From Macrostomum hystrix (lineage: Eukaryota; Platyhelminthes; Macrostomidae): DNA of 64,000 nt. Positions 43,358 through 54,185 of the stretch are shown in pieces; position 1 is the first letter of the stretch; each line of letters opens with the position of its first letter. The notes below the pieces were generated by a model, which was not told the DNA's origin, made no database searches, and saw only the letters and a program-made list of their open reading frames with translations. A program made the translations under genes and the position numbers. The DNA is taken from assembly GCA_950097015.1 (NCBI GenBank), contig CATNEN010000012.1, forward strand, positions 1,295,501-1,359,500, given 5' to 3'.

Positions 43358-45778
43358 ATGAGTTCGTCGTCGGAAAGTCTGTCCTCTGGGTCGTCGGAAA
43401 GTCTGTCCTCTGGGTCGTCGGAAAGTCTGTCCTCTGGGTCGTCGGAAAGTCTGTCCTCTGGGTCGTCATATGTCTCGATGTCGGTTGATTCAAGTACACA
43501 TTCGATTGACACATCCATGGGTGAATACAGCGATTCGAGCTCTTCCGCTGCAATTCAAGCAAACGTCGGCGAGCAACCGACTATTGCAATTCCTGCTGAT
43601 GACGAGAATGAAGTGCAGGCAGCTGGTCCATCTGATATCGAGCACCCTGAAATATTTTCTGCGGATGAGGATAGTAACCTTCTTTCTGTCTTTTGTATCC
43701 AAGGTATCTCTATGGAGGTCAAATGTGCCCTTCTAATGTTGTGGATGATCTTGTCGAACGTTTCCAAGAAAGCTGTTAAAAACATGCTTCGCCTCATTTC
43801 CATTCTGTCTCCTCGCGCTGCTTTACCTACATCTTACAAAGCAATGGAAGCGGTTCTGCTTCGTTCATTCATTTTAAAACCGGACTTCGTTGTGAAAGTT
43901 TGTTTAGCGTGTCTACTTATAAACTGTAGTGAACATCCAGTCGACTCTTTCGAGGGACTATGGCTCTTAAATGTAAACCATCAGGTGGAGCTTACAGTTG
44001 AAAGGCATTTAAATGATATTTTATCTTACCAGCGTGAGCTAAGGCGAGGATTTCAAACTGACATTCTGAACTCTGCTGTTAGCAATGAACTAGAAACCGG
44101 CTCATCTCCTGACATTTTTCACTTGTATTTTCTTCTTTCGGCTGACGGAGCAAACTTCTTTAAAGTTTCTGAAATGTCTGTGTGGCCTTTCTGTGCACTG
44201 TGCCTCAATTTGCCTGTTAGATTACGCCAGAAGTTTGTCAACATTATCACAATCGCTTTGTTTACCAATCGAGGAAAGCCGAATTTTGAAAAGTTTTTGC
44301 CTACTATTTTAAATCGCTTGCCTTCGTGTGTAAAAGTAAGGAATGTGACGTTTTTTCTTCACTTCTCGTTTTTTACCTGCGATTTGCCCGCTTTATCTCA
44401 CCTTTTTGGAATCAAGCAATTCAACGGACAATTTGCTTGTCCCAGATGCATCCTACCTGGCAAGTCTCTAAAGGTGTCAGAAAAAGGCCAAGTTCGTGTC
44501 TTCCCCGCTGTCCATGGAATTCCGCTTCGAACTAATGCCATGCATGCGCAGCATCTCACAGTTCTCAAGGCTCAAGGGCTTAAGGATTATTTTGGAATCA
44601 AACGCGAAACTGCTCTTCTCAAAATCATTCGTTTTCCAGAAAATTTCATTGTTGATTCTATGCATTGTCTCTGGGAAGGTCAAGTAAAACACATTCTAGC
44701 CTTCTTGACTGATTCTAAGACTAAAAGCTGCAATCCCAATCATTACCGTGTGCTAGGCTCAGCATCTGTCAATGTAATCGACTCTCAGATTATGCAACTG
44801 AAACTTCCCCAAGGTATTAGCAATGTTCCTCCAATTAGTCAGCTCTCACTTTGGAAAGCGAAAACATACAAGATTTTTGCTCTGTATCTGTTTCCATCAA
44901 TTCTGCTTCCACGAATCGAAAATCCCGAACTTAGGGGCCTGCTCCTTCTTCTTAATTCTATTTATAACTTGCTGTACTCGCAAAATTCTTGTGTTTCAAC
45001 TTTAAAACGTCTGTGCAATATGTTTCTTAACCTGTGTCCTGAGTTTTTTGGCGAACGTGTTCTGCTTCTTAATTTTCATCTTCTCTATCATCTACCCGAC
45101 CAGTATGAACGATTTGGTCCTCTGTATTGTGCATCAATGTTTCCCTTTGAGTCAGCTATGCATGGCTTTAATATGCTTCATTTTGGCAGTCGATTTCATG
45201 GAAAGCAAATTTCCGAAAAGTTTTTCTGGCTAAAAGTGCTATTGTATTCACTGCAACCTGCTGCAGGCTCCAATCCCTCAATTTCTGATGCACTCCTTGT
45301 CATCGCTAAGCACTACTGCAATCCTCCTGAGCGCGAAAATCGAACTCTAGGCGCTTCTGGGGGTAAAATTTTAACAACCACTTCTGCGGATTGCACTTTA
45401 AAAACATGTTGTTCGTATGTCCTGGATGTATCAAATTCATATTTTGCTATTAATCATTTTGCCGATAGCAAAATCTTTGGCTCTTTTCTGACTCCACAAT
45501 GTCGTTTAATCGACTTACTGTTCAATGCTGTTCCGGATTTTACCAATATTGGTGCTAGTGCATCTGAACAAGCAATCTTTCTTGCTTTTTTTACATCTGA
45601 TGTTCCACTCCGAAATATGCTTATCTTTACGAGTCAGGAACCCACTCGGGAAAATTACAATTGCATACGTCTCACTGATGTGGCTGCGAGGTGCATTCGA
45701 GTCGATGTCAACTTTCCGAACTTGCCATCAGGCAGTTTTTGTCTGGTACCCCTGTTGGAAGAGTGTGAGCACGATTAG
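43358..45778 (+). CDS. CACTA transposase, Transposase_21 (TNP2) type
   Basis: This single-exon frame of 806 residues starts at the ATG at 43358. Residues 3-36 are four or five near-exact SSESLSSG repeats, then an acidic, serine-rich region. The helical N-terminal domain has cysteine pairs near residues 185-195. The core shows the layout of plant CACTA transposases: SADGANFF (Asp263), WPFCALCLNLPVRLR, TCDLPALS (Asp342), FACPRCILPG and VDSMHCLWEGQ (Asp433, Glu440). Plant proteins carry DVMH-IEKN at the last site. The Asp and Glu residues named are candidates for the DDE site. The C-terminus ends CLVPLLEECEHD. It should cut and join at the CCCTAGG ends of its own element. Related broken copies are at 23531, 27103 and 29617. 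Confidence 0.8.
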   Translation: MSSSSESLSSGSSESLSSGSSESLSSGSSESLSSGSSYVSMSVDSSTHSIDTSMGEYSDSSSSAAIQANVGEQPTIAIPADDENEVQAAGPSDIEHPEIFSADEDSNLLSVFCIQGISMEVKCALLMLWMILSNVSKKAVKNMLRLISILSPRAALPTSYKAMEAVLLRSFILKPDFVVKVCLACLLINCSEHPVDSFEGLWLLNVNHQVELTVERHLNDILSYQRELRRGFQTDILNSAVSNELETGSSPDIFHLYFLLSADGANFFKVSEMSVWPFCALCLNLPVRLRQKFVNIITIALFTNRGKPNFEKFLPTILNRLPSCVKVRNVTFFLHFSFFTCDLPALSHLFGIKQFNGQFACPRCILPGKSLKVSEKGQVRVFPAVHGIPLRTNAMHAQHLTVLKAQGLKDYFGIKRETALLKIIRFPENFIVDSMHCLWEGQVKHILAFLTDSKTKSCNPNHYRVLGSASVNVIDSQIMQLKLPQGISNVPPISQLSLWKAKTYKIFALYLFPSILLPRIENPELRGLLLLLNSIYNLLYSQNSCVSTLKRLCNMFLNLCPEFFGERVLLLNFHLLYHLPDQYERFGPLYCASMFPFESAMHGFNMLHFGSRFHGKQISEKFFWLKVLLYSLQPAAGSNPSISDALLVIAKHYCNPPERENRTLGASGGKILTTTSADCTLKTCCSYVLDVSNSYFAINHFADSKIFGSFLTPQCRLIDLLFNAVPDFTNIGASASEQAIFLAFFTSDVPLRNMLIFTSQEPTRENYNCIRLTDVAARCIRVDVNFPNLPSGSFCLVPLLEECEHD

Positions 45779-45789
45779 CTCAGATAACT

Positions 45790-46590
45790 TCAAACGCGCG
45801 TCAGTTTTTCAGGGTCATTGTCTTGTCTCGTTTTCTATTCTGTAAGTAGTCCTGGTTGTCAATGTAATCATTGCATGAAATTTTTTCTGGTACGTATTCC
45901 TGATTTATCTGCTGGGTAGCTATTGTTGTGTAGCTTTTGTCGATGTTAGCCAGCCGATGTGTGTGTGCTAGGCTTATTCTAAAAGCTCTATTGCTAGGAC
46001 ACAGGAAGAAAATATGACTGGGGAATTAGACGGGACCAAGAAAGAGACACTAACTGGCAAACTTTCGGCTAGCAAACGCCGGCTGGCTAACATCGTAGAC
46101 CCAGTACCATCTAGTACTTGTACTTAAGCAAGCTTTGTTTCTTGTTAGTTTTTCTAAACTAAAAAGCCCTTTTTCACAAAACATGCGCGCCTAATGCTCA
46201 GCTATATTTATCCTACATGTTATGTTTTACGTTTTCTCTCATATGCCGTGCGCTTTGTTTAGATACACCTAATTCTTTGTCACATTTTTGCAGTTTTTTA
46301 TGTTTAATTGCTTTTACGTAAAACTCCGGGGACACAAATTTTTTTTTTACATTTGGCTTCTTTGTTTGGTAATAAATATTACATTTTCGGCTCACTCACT
46401 TAGTTGAGACCTGTCTTATACATAAAACTAACCAATTGTGTTATTTTGAGTGTGTCTTATTGTGTGTACATCGCCCATGGTTTGGTAAGACAAACCAGAA
46501 TAGAACTAAGTACGGTTTTAATGAGCCGATTTAAACGAAGGTACGAAGTGCAATGTATTCATATATATACGAGTATATATGGCTCGCAAG
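45790..46590. other. 3' region of the AATGCATT-type element
   Basis: The stretch between the transposase stop and the right array has no convincing gene. A 60-residue basic frame on the minus strand (46213-46395) contains CDKELGVSKQSARHMREN, which loosely resembles a helix-turn-helix, but support is weak. Confidence 0.4.
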
Positions 46591-46780
46591 ATGACTAAAA
46601 ATGCATTATTTCTAATTAATTGCAACCACATTATAAATGCATTTTATATATATAGAATTTGCATTATAATGGCAATTATAATGCCATTAAGTGGCAATTA
46701 TAATGCCATTAAGTGGCATTCAATGTCATTATAATGGCCAGTAAAAATGCATTATTTACCCATTATGGGTCCCTAGGGTG

Positions 46781-49700
46781 CTCATTGGCGGCGGTTAGAA
46801 AAGCATATGAACGTGCCAAAGCTTCGCCATCTCATGTTAAAAACGACCTGCGCAACCTAAAAAATGAAAGAGAGTTGTTACAAATTTCTATGCAGGGAAC
46901 TGCTTTCAACGGCTACATTCAGATCAATGCGGCACCTCTCGGTATAATGCTCTATTTTTCCAACCAGTTCGATCTCCTCCAAGAAGTTCTACGGTCCGAT
47001 CCTATGACACCTACTCACATCGACGTCTCAGGCGGTCTTGTGCGTCGCTCCAAGTATGTCGAACACGAGACGCTGCACTGTAGCGCCGTTCTGTGTACTG
47101 AGAAGGTGGTTGCAGTGCCTATATCTGACGCCGTCTTGCAGAAGACGCGAACAAAGGACATCACTAACTGGCTTGACGCAACGCTCCTCGATTTTGCCAG
47201 ACACTGTGATAATGGCATTTGGGAGGCCAGTCGGAAAGGTCCACATCTGTTTGTAACGGATTTCAGCTGGGTGCTGATTTCGGCCATTTTGTGTTCAGCT
47301 GCAGGTCTTGATGTCATTCGGTAAGTGAAATTATACTCTTACTTTTATGTATTGTACTATGCTTAGTTACTGGAGGAGGCGACGACAACTTCTGTTGAAC
47401 TACGGGACTGACTAACCATAGATAGATGCAGTACCGGCTCGCAGTATTTCCAGAATATCTCTCACCCAGGGGTTGTAAAGGATACGCTCGTACATGAAAA
47501 AATTGAATTACAGCATCGATGTTCTGTGCTGTCGATGAGGAAGTTTTATCATTTTGGCAACTGTCTGTGTAGTGTCTTAAATCCGTTGCTGAAAATTCGC
47601 CAGTGCCAATCGCATCTGGAATATTACTGGAAAAGGTGTAAATTTGCGGCTCGTGCAAAAAATATTTAGCAGTTTCTTTTTAATCTGATCAACGCAGCGC
47701 GAGCAACTGTGTACGTATACTAAAAGATGTAGCGCCTACGGAAAACGGCTCGTATACACTTGAGAGGGTTCTTGTGGGTAATTTTTTTAATGATTTTTTT
47801 AGAAATCTGTATTATTCAGTTCCATGATGATGGAAATGTAGGTACCTGAAGATCCAATTCAAGCGGTTAACAAAAGAGCCAACACAAGCTCCGACTAAAC
47901 CTATAGTTTTCGTTTGTACGGCGCACTTTCTGCACCGTGTTGCAATCACGATACCCATTCGTGATGCAACCTTGCGCAGGACTTTCCTGCTGTGTCGCGC
48001 AACTAATTCTAGCTCGTCGAATCCGTGATGCCCAGCAGACGTGCCGTCTTATGTGCGTGGTGTTCGGGTCGCGAGACATCGGACTACGTAAACGAAGCAT
48101 ACTCGATGTTGCGGCAGCAAATCAGCAAAATGGCGTCTGAACCTAAGGAAATGATTGACGACGTGATTTCTAAAAATGAAGCCCAACAGAAACGGCCCGA
48201 AATCGAAGGCGAGCCGGAATTTAGGCCAAGCAAATCAACGCTGCGGCTGAACTCGCACAATTTCTTCACTTTTTCCAAATTTCGACTTAAATGACGAAAA
48301 TGATGCATCGACCAATTCGCTCTTTGCCACGGTAGCACTTGATAAGTTACAAAAGTTGTGGCTTCCTCTGCTTCCACTGTGGAGCGTCTGTGTACTCAGT
48401 GGCACACCTAAAGATAGGCAGCATTTGACGAATGCACCAGTAGAGTCCTGGTTTAATGTGCTGAAGCGGCGTCTACTTAGCGTCAGGTAATGTTGAGGTG
48501 TTTTAGCCCGCGTACTTGTGGGATCCAGTTGATAATCGAATTAGATTTAGAGAAGATTCAAGCATGAATTTCCTATTTTTCATTTTAGAGGATCGCGAAT
48601 GAAGCTATCACGTTTTGTGAAAAGACTCTTAAAGTTCCTGAAGCCAAGAATCTCGCGCATCCGCCTGGAGATGAGGCAGCGTGTTCTGCCCCCTAAGTAC
48701 AAACGGAAATGCCGGACAGACGGCTCAACACCTCATGTTCCTCGTGGTGACGGCTGGAATAGAAGCCGCATTGTCAAACAAGACATACGAGACTGCGTGC
48801 ATGAAGCCATGCTTAAAATGTAATGCCAATGACTTTGGCTTGCCATGCATCCGTAGGTTCGACCGGGACTGCCTTTTAAAAAAAGACTCCTGGCTGTCCA
48901 GCACCGTAATCATTCTTTCCAATTAGCAAGACTGATAACTAAATTTACGAGAACATACGGCAATTCCTTTCTATAATTATATATACCTTTAACTAGATAC
49001 TCGACGCCTACCTAGCCGTTTTGGCCGATTCAGTCAAGGGATTGGTCTGCCTTCTGACCAGCCACGTCCAGGAGATTATGGGAAGAAGTATGCAGTCGAA
49101 GCCGCCGACGCGCAAGCTGACAAGGTCGTCCAACCAGTTTGAAGCTAATCCTCCTTTGCGGAAGATATCCGAGGAGCTTATGCTGAGGCTAAAGAAGGTA
49201 AGCTATCTATCCCCTTTTATTTTCATGGTTTGCAGGGACTGCATGACTACATAATTTGTGATAAAAACTTTTGACTAATGTGGCCCGCTTAAGGTGCAAC
49301 GCAATAGTGCTTCATTTCGCACACGACATGACTTTAATTGTTTTTATAAATCTGCGTATGCGCCGCCTTTTTTCATTATCTTAGTGTACTTAGCGTATGG
49401 CTGAACGTTTACATTCACATATAATGAATGTCTAGTTCGCATTATTCTCGTTCTACTTATCTGTACAGGCGTCCTGTTTAAAGTCGTCCGTGGTAGGGAT
49501 TTGGCACGACGTGAACCATTTTAGTCTCCTTTGGATGGACCTATCCAACCTTTTCGTCACAGTGTTAGGCCCACTCAAGTCACGTTCCGTCAAGGTTCAA
49601 CAAATTTGCTCTGCCATTAAGTAAGTGAATCTTTCATTATAGATATGCTAGGTGCTGAAATGTAATATGATTGGAATAACACCTCAGCTTCTCAGGCTCT

Positions 49701-50519
49701 GTACTTAAGGCACTGGAGTTACGCATTCAAATTACATGGCGTCAATACGAGCGTAGACTTTTAGCTATCAAACCTATCTATTCTAACTTCTTGATTTCAT
49801 TGACACTGCCGCTCGGTTGCTTTCACACAACACGTTAAAGTTTTCACACTACACGTTTAACTATTGAAATCTCAGAACGCTGCCTCTTCCGCCCGATGTC
49901 GACAGGCCGCGCTTCGAAGAGCGAAGATTCACCCATCCATTTCAAGGCGATGCCGTTAGTTGCGGCATACTGTGCTGCATCTATGCGGCTCGCATTGCAA
50001 ATCATGCGGCTCTCGAAAAGGAGCTACGCAGCAACGGCAAGGACGCCATGAGCGGCTACCGCCATCAAATTTGGCGCGCCCTTTTTTCCAGGCCAGCAAA
50101 GGCATCAATTCACGTTGCTTCCGATGTGGGGAAAAAGACTGCCCCAAATCGCCCATGTCAAAGCAGCAGGACCAAAGCTACAATTTAAGTGACGAAATGA
50201 TGACCATGCCATAATTCGAAAGCAAAACAGTCACCACGCTAACATTTGTGTATGTGCTAGCCCGTGAAGGATGGTCAAGTCTAGGTGTAGGAAATAAAAA
50301 GGTGTCCTGTATGCAAGAACCGTGATATTTTAAACCTCGGTTTAAAATAATGCGAATAATACAATCAAGAAACCACGCATCAATCAATCGCTTCCACACT
50401 TAGTCATGGCAGATCTTTTGTGACTCGTGTCACCTTTGGGCTCACGTTGAGTGCGTTGGTTTTCCGGCCGACGGCCTTGAGCTTCCTACATGGCAGTGCG
50501 ACTTCTATCGACGGTTCGC
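46781..50519 (+). pseudogene. MULE-type transposase with C48 (Ulp1-like) protease and PHD-like finger, 3' part
   Basis: Exons recognised: 46781-47320 (IDVSGGLVRRSK, then VTDFSWVLISA, the usual setting of two catalytic Asp in MULE transposases, with a GTAAGT donor), about 47900-48020 (CTAHFLHRV), about 48270-48487 (TNAPVESWFNVLKRR), from 48589, to 49197, 49469-49620 and about 49880-50188. The last two hold HDVNHFSLLWMD and GDAVSCGILCCIYA, the His and Cys settings of C48 cysteine proteases. An exon at 50404-50519 reads FCDSCHLWAHVECVGF, like the second half of a PHD finger. Several joins are uncertain, and the gene is split by the CACTA-like element, so this copy cannot be expressed whole. Confidence 0.55.
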
Positions 50520-50649
50520 GTGAGTATATTCGATTTGAAAGTTTTTTTTGTTGGTCAGTAATCTTCTACCTAATGTAGCTGTTTTACTAGCAATTAAGCC
50601 GACTAAGCCTAGCCAAGAGCTAGTGTCGGTGAACTAGACTTGTTTGTCC

Positions 50650-52930
50650 TGTTTGTAATTTATCGTCATTTTTTGGAAGGTAGATAATTCTGACATGTCA
50701 TACCAAAACTATGTTTGCGTACTTTCATATCATTTATTAGAAACGACGATGACCCGGACCACCTCACGAGAGCTGCTGAAACGAAGGAAGCCAGCGAACA
50801 TCCACCGAAACCGAGCGACCAGTGGAGATAAGCAAACATCCATCTGACTAGAGTCCTCGGGAGATCGGTGTTGTTAATCATAGACAGGAGTTTGGTATGG
50901 TTAAAAAAATCGAAGGCCGTTTGATGGTCAAGGGCCCCTTGAAGCCGTGCTGCCACTCAGGAAGCTTAATGGTTCTCTGAAAGCGATTCCTTTGGGTCCG
51001 AGATGTTTGAGATGGACCAGGCAGAGGCCGTCAGGGCCAATGGCCTTGGAGGGCGCCGCAGTCTTACTAGCTTTTTTGACGTCATCAGCATTAATTTCTT
51101 CAAGGTCTTGCCCAGAAGATTGGCGAATTTCGCGTCGAAGTTTCTTATCAGATGCTATCGATGGAAACAAGAATTGCTTGTTGAAAGCGTTGGCCATTTC
51201 TTTAGGCTTGGTAAGGAATCTAGGCCTGGTATTGTCCCCAAAAGCAATGCAGGAGGAAGACTTTGACGCTTTTGCCCGAGAGGGTCTTGATATTACGCCA
51301 AAGCTCTTTGGTGTTACGACTGATACTGAAGGAATCAAGACGGTCGATCCATTTTTTACGACGTTTTTTGGGGCGGATGTTGAAGATTTCCATTTGAAGC
51401 TCCGCCAGTCTCTTGAATCCAGGATCTGCCAGGAGCGAATGACATCGCGTTCGTGGCAGAGAGAGCTGGTCTCGCTGGGGAAGTCAATTACGAACTCGCG
51501 AATGCTCGCAGCAGGAATTTGGTGCTTGGCCGAGGATGATCTCGCGGAAAACCTTCTCTCCAGAGTGAGGGTGAGTGGGACGCTGAACGGTTCCCAACCG
51601 CTGCTCTATTTCGGTGGTAAACGCAGCCCAATAAGCTTTATTGAATTTAATGAAGGTCCTTTTTGGCCCGTTGAGTGTCGAAACCTGGGTGGAGGTTTGG
51701 AGCTTGATTAAAATTGGCAGATGGTCGGAGCCAAGTGTGACCAATATCTCCCAGTTGCAGGCGGTGAAGATGTCGACGCTGGCGAGACTGATGTCAGGAC
51801 TAATGGGCTGACGGTAGCCTGGTGGGGCAGTCTTCATTGAGGATGGCCAGATTAGTCTCAAGGAGATCGTCAGCAAGCTGGTTGCCTCTGGCATCAGAGA
51901 TGGAGGAGTGCCAGAGAGAACTGTGAGCGTTGAAGTCTCCAAGGACTAAATGCGAACCTGTGGTGCAGTCACCAAGATGTTATGTGGAATTGTAAGATAA
52001 GTTGTTAGGACAGGAGCTGGCCGGCGGGACTTAGATGTTATGAAGCCGCAGTTGGTCTTGCCGAACTGGATAGTACTTAAGAGACATTTTCTCAACCGGC
52101 TCGGTTTCGGTCCCTTGGCTGGTAGACAGGCTGTGAAAGCTGAGGTCACAGGTACGAAAGGTACGAATGAAGAAGCAGAGACACCCTCCTTTGTTTCTTT
52201 CCCGGTCCTGTCTCAGGACCTCATAGCCAGGGATCACCAGTTTGCTGGTCGGACGGGGTTTCGTTTCTTGGATAGCGGCAACAGCGACGACGTGTTTGAT
52301 CAGAAAGGCACTAATTTCGTCCGCTTTCCCGAAGATGCCGTTGGCATTGAATTGAAAGAGATGAAATAGTTTCGAGAGGGAGAGAAGGAGAGGGAGCGGC
52401 GCAGGGAAAGGAAGGGTGGTGGAGAGGCGCAGAGCAGGAAGCAGGATGAGAGTGATGAGAGGTAGCGATTCGGTTGAGCATGACTGGCCCTTATCGCCTG
52501 AGAGACACCAGTAGGTTGCGGCGGCACCATGGCAACGGTGGATGATGCAGTGTTGGTTCACATCCGGCAGCGGAAGTCGGGCGTTCAGTCAAACAGATTG
52601 CACAGGTCACTAAAGTTTTTATGGTGGATTCATTGGTTACAAGGCTTGCAGAAGACGGACCCAGCAGAATAACAAGGTTCTTAGAACAAACCCAATATGG
52701 CTAGGGGCCTGGGTTCTGTTCGATCCAGAACCGGCTCTGATGAGGAGCGAACAGACCAGGGTGGCTGACAGGACCTGATTCGATGCCGAAAAAACAAGAG
52801 AGCCTTGAAAAAACAAGGCTAGAGATGGCTGGAGGCCATCTTTGTGGAATGTCTGTGGGTGGGAGCCAAGGCTGTGGGTGGGACCGCGACAAAGATGCAC
52901 TGCTTTTGGTCCCAAACCAACAGCCAGGTT
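50650..52930 (-). pseudogene. Decayed LINE (non-LTR retrotransposon), antisense
   Basis: On the minus strand the order is a 5' region with a 2A-like string (IEQNPGP, 52704-52724) and then an APE-type endonuclease start near 52420 (FQFNANGIFGKADEISAFL, AAIQETKP, IPGYEVLRQDR). The endonuclease end follows near 51800 (SPDISLASVD, TLGSDHLPIL). Then come reverse transcriptase parts near 51080 (AIGPDGLCLVHLKHLGP) and 50850 (QTAFDFFNHTKLLSMI). The frame changes several times, and the catalytic YxDD block and 3' end are missing. The sequence is closest in feel to the Jockey/CR1 group; the exact clade is not clear. Confidence 0.75.
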
Positions 52931-53100
52931 AGTCAGCCATGTAAAAGGTGCTTGTGGAGATTTAGCTAAAGTTCCAGATGGTGCGAGTGCAGTGCCCTCC
53001 CAAGTTGGGAGTGTAGTCCATTTACTCTGGTCAGAGATGGAGTCACCTCTACTTGCCCTAGGAATAACATAGGAATAAGTAAGGCATAAGTATGCGAGTT

Positions 53101-53505
53101 TTATAGTCAGTTGGTATTTTCCCATGCATTTTTATTTCCATTTGTTCTTGTTTTTTACTCGTTCTAAGTAAGTCTAGATTTTTTTGCATCAGTGCAAAGC
53201 ACATTTAAAAATAAATTTGCAGCTACATTTCTTTATCTAGGTTTTGCCAGGTTTTGCTAGGTTCTGGCATTCATGGTATTTTCTGACTGCCAAAAAACAC
53301 ATTTTATGTGGTAATATGTATGTCCTTTTATGCCAAGTCTTGGCACAAGTAATGCAATTTTTATAGTCAGTTGGTATTTTTCCCATGTGTTTTATTTCCA
53401 TTTGTTCTTGTTTTTTATGTGTTCCAAGTAAGTCTCGACTTTTTTGCTACAGTGTCAAGCTCATTTAAAAAATTAATTTGCACCTACAAATCCTTATCTA
53501 TATTT
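53101..53505. repeat. Direct duplication, 260-bp offset
   Basis: A stretch of about 145 bp starting TTATAGTCAGTTGGTATTTT at 53101 recurs at 53361 with scattered substitutions. Confidence 0.8.
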
Positions 53506-53509
53506 TCTA

Positions 53510-54180
53510 TTTTCAAGGCCCACTTTTGACTTATTTGTTTTTCATGACAGCTGAGTAAAGGCATTTTTAAATCAATTTTCAACATCAGAAACTAATTTAA
53601 TACATATGAATACAATATTTAAACTTCAAAGATTGAATCGAAATTGCATCAATCAATGTTGTACATAAAAACCTCATAAAAAACACATTGAAAGCAGTAT
53701 ATAAAAATGGCATTGAAAGTCGTATCTAAATACCGCATTGAAAACCACATCAAAAGTTGTATATAAATGTTATACACAAATGAATTAAAAAATATATGTA
53801 AGTACTTAGTATAATACAGTAGGCCTATTTCCAGCATAAAAACTGCATTGAAAACCTTGTAGTTATTGTCCATACATCACAATGTGGTTTTTAATACAGT
53901 AAATTCCACACAGACAAAATTTGCATACATTATCAAAAGGGTAAAAAGCTTATAAATAGTTATGGCAAGGTCCTAAAAGTGATCAATACATTAAAGGAAC
54001 TAAAAGTAAGGGCCTAGCCAATGAAAGGCTTGAAGGGCCTAGCATAATCACAATAGCCTTGGCCAATATACAAGTATGTATAAGAATGAACAGTCCATTA
54101 TATGATAATAATAGCATAGCCAACTGACCCAATTGATTGACATTGACACATTGTATAGTGGTAGTATAAGAATGGCATAA
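53510..54180. other. AT-rich spacer
   Basis: It contains several similar words of the type ACATTGAAAGCAGTATATAAAAA and ACCGCATTGAAAACCACAT (53670-53880), a loose short repeat. No gene was seen. Confidence 0.5.
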
Positions 54181-54185
54181 GGATA

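Larger units (their letters stand above)
39324..46778 (+). mobile_element. Complete AATGCATT-type CACTA-like element
   Basis: The left end is CCCTAGGGACCCAAAATGG and the right end is the inverse of CCCTAGGGACCCATAATGG. Both run into AAATAATGCATTTT, which gives about 35 bp of near-perfect inverted repeat. The dinucleotide TG is duplicated at 39322-39323 and 46779-46780. AATGCATT arrays lie at 39350-39610 and 46600-46760. Inside, in order and on the same strand, are a BEN-like gene (40000-42897) and a transposase gene (43358-45778), both apparently intact. Removing the element and one TG rejoins a host reading frame. This is the best candidate for an autonomous copy. Confidence 0.88.

Noticed and set aside
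46213-46395. Small minus-strand helix-turn-helix gene
   Set aside because: The resemblance is limited to about 18 residues and the frame is short and AT-driven.
49960-50214. CCHC-like zinc finger (CFRCGEKDC)
   Set aside because: It lies in a frame that overlaps the C48 protease exon in another frame, which is the better supported coding frame.
50947-51711. 254-residue plus-strand open frame
   Set aside because: It is the opposite strand of the LINE, whose endonuclease and reverse transcriptase motifs are on the minus strand.
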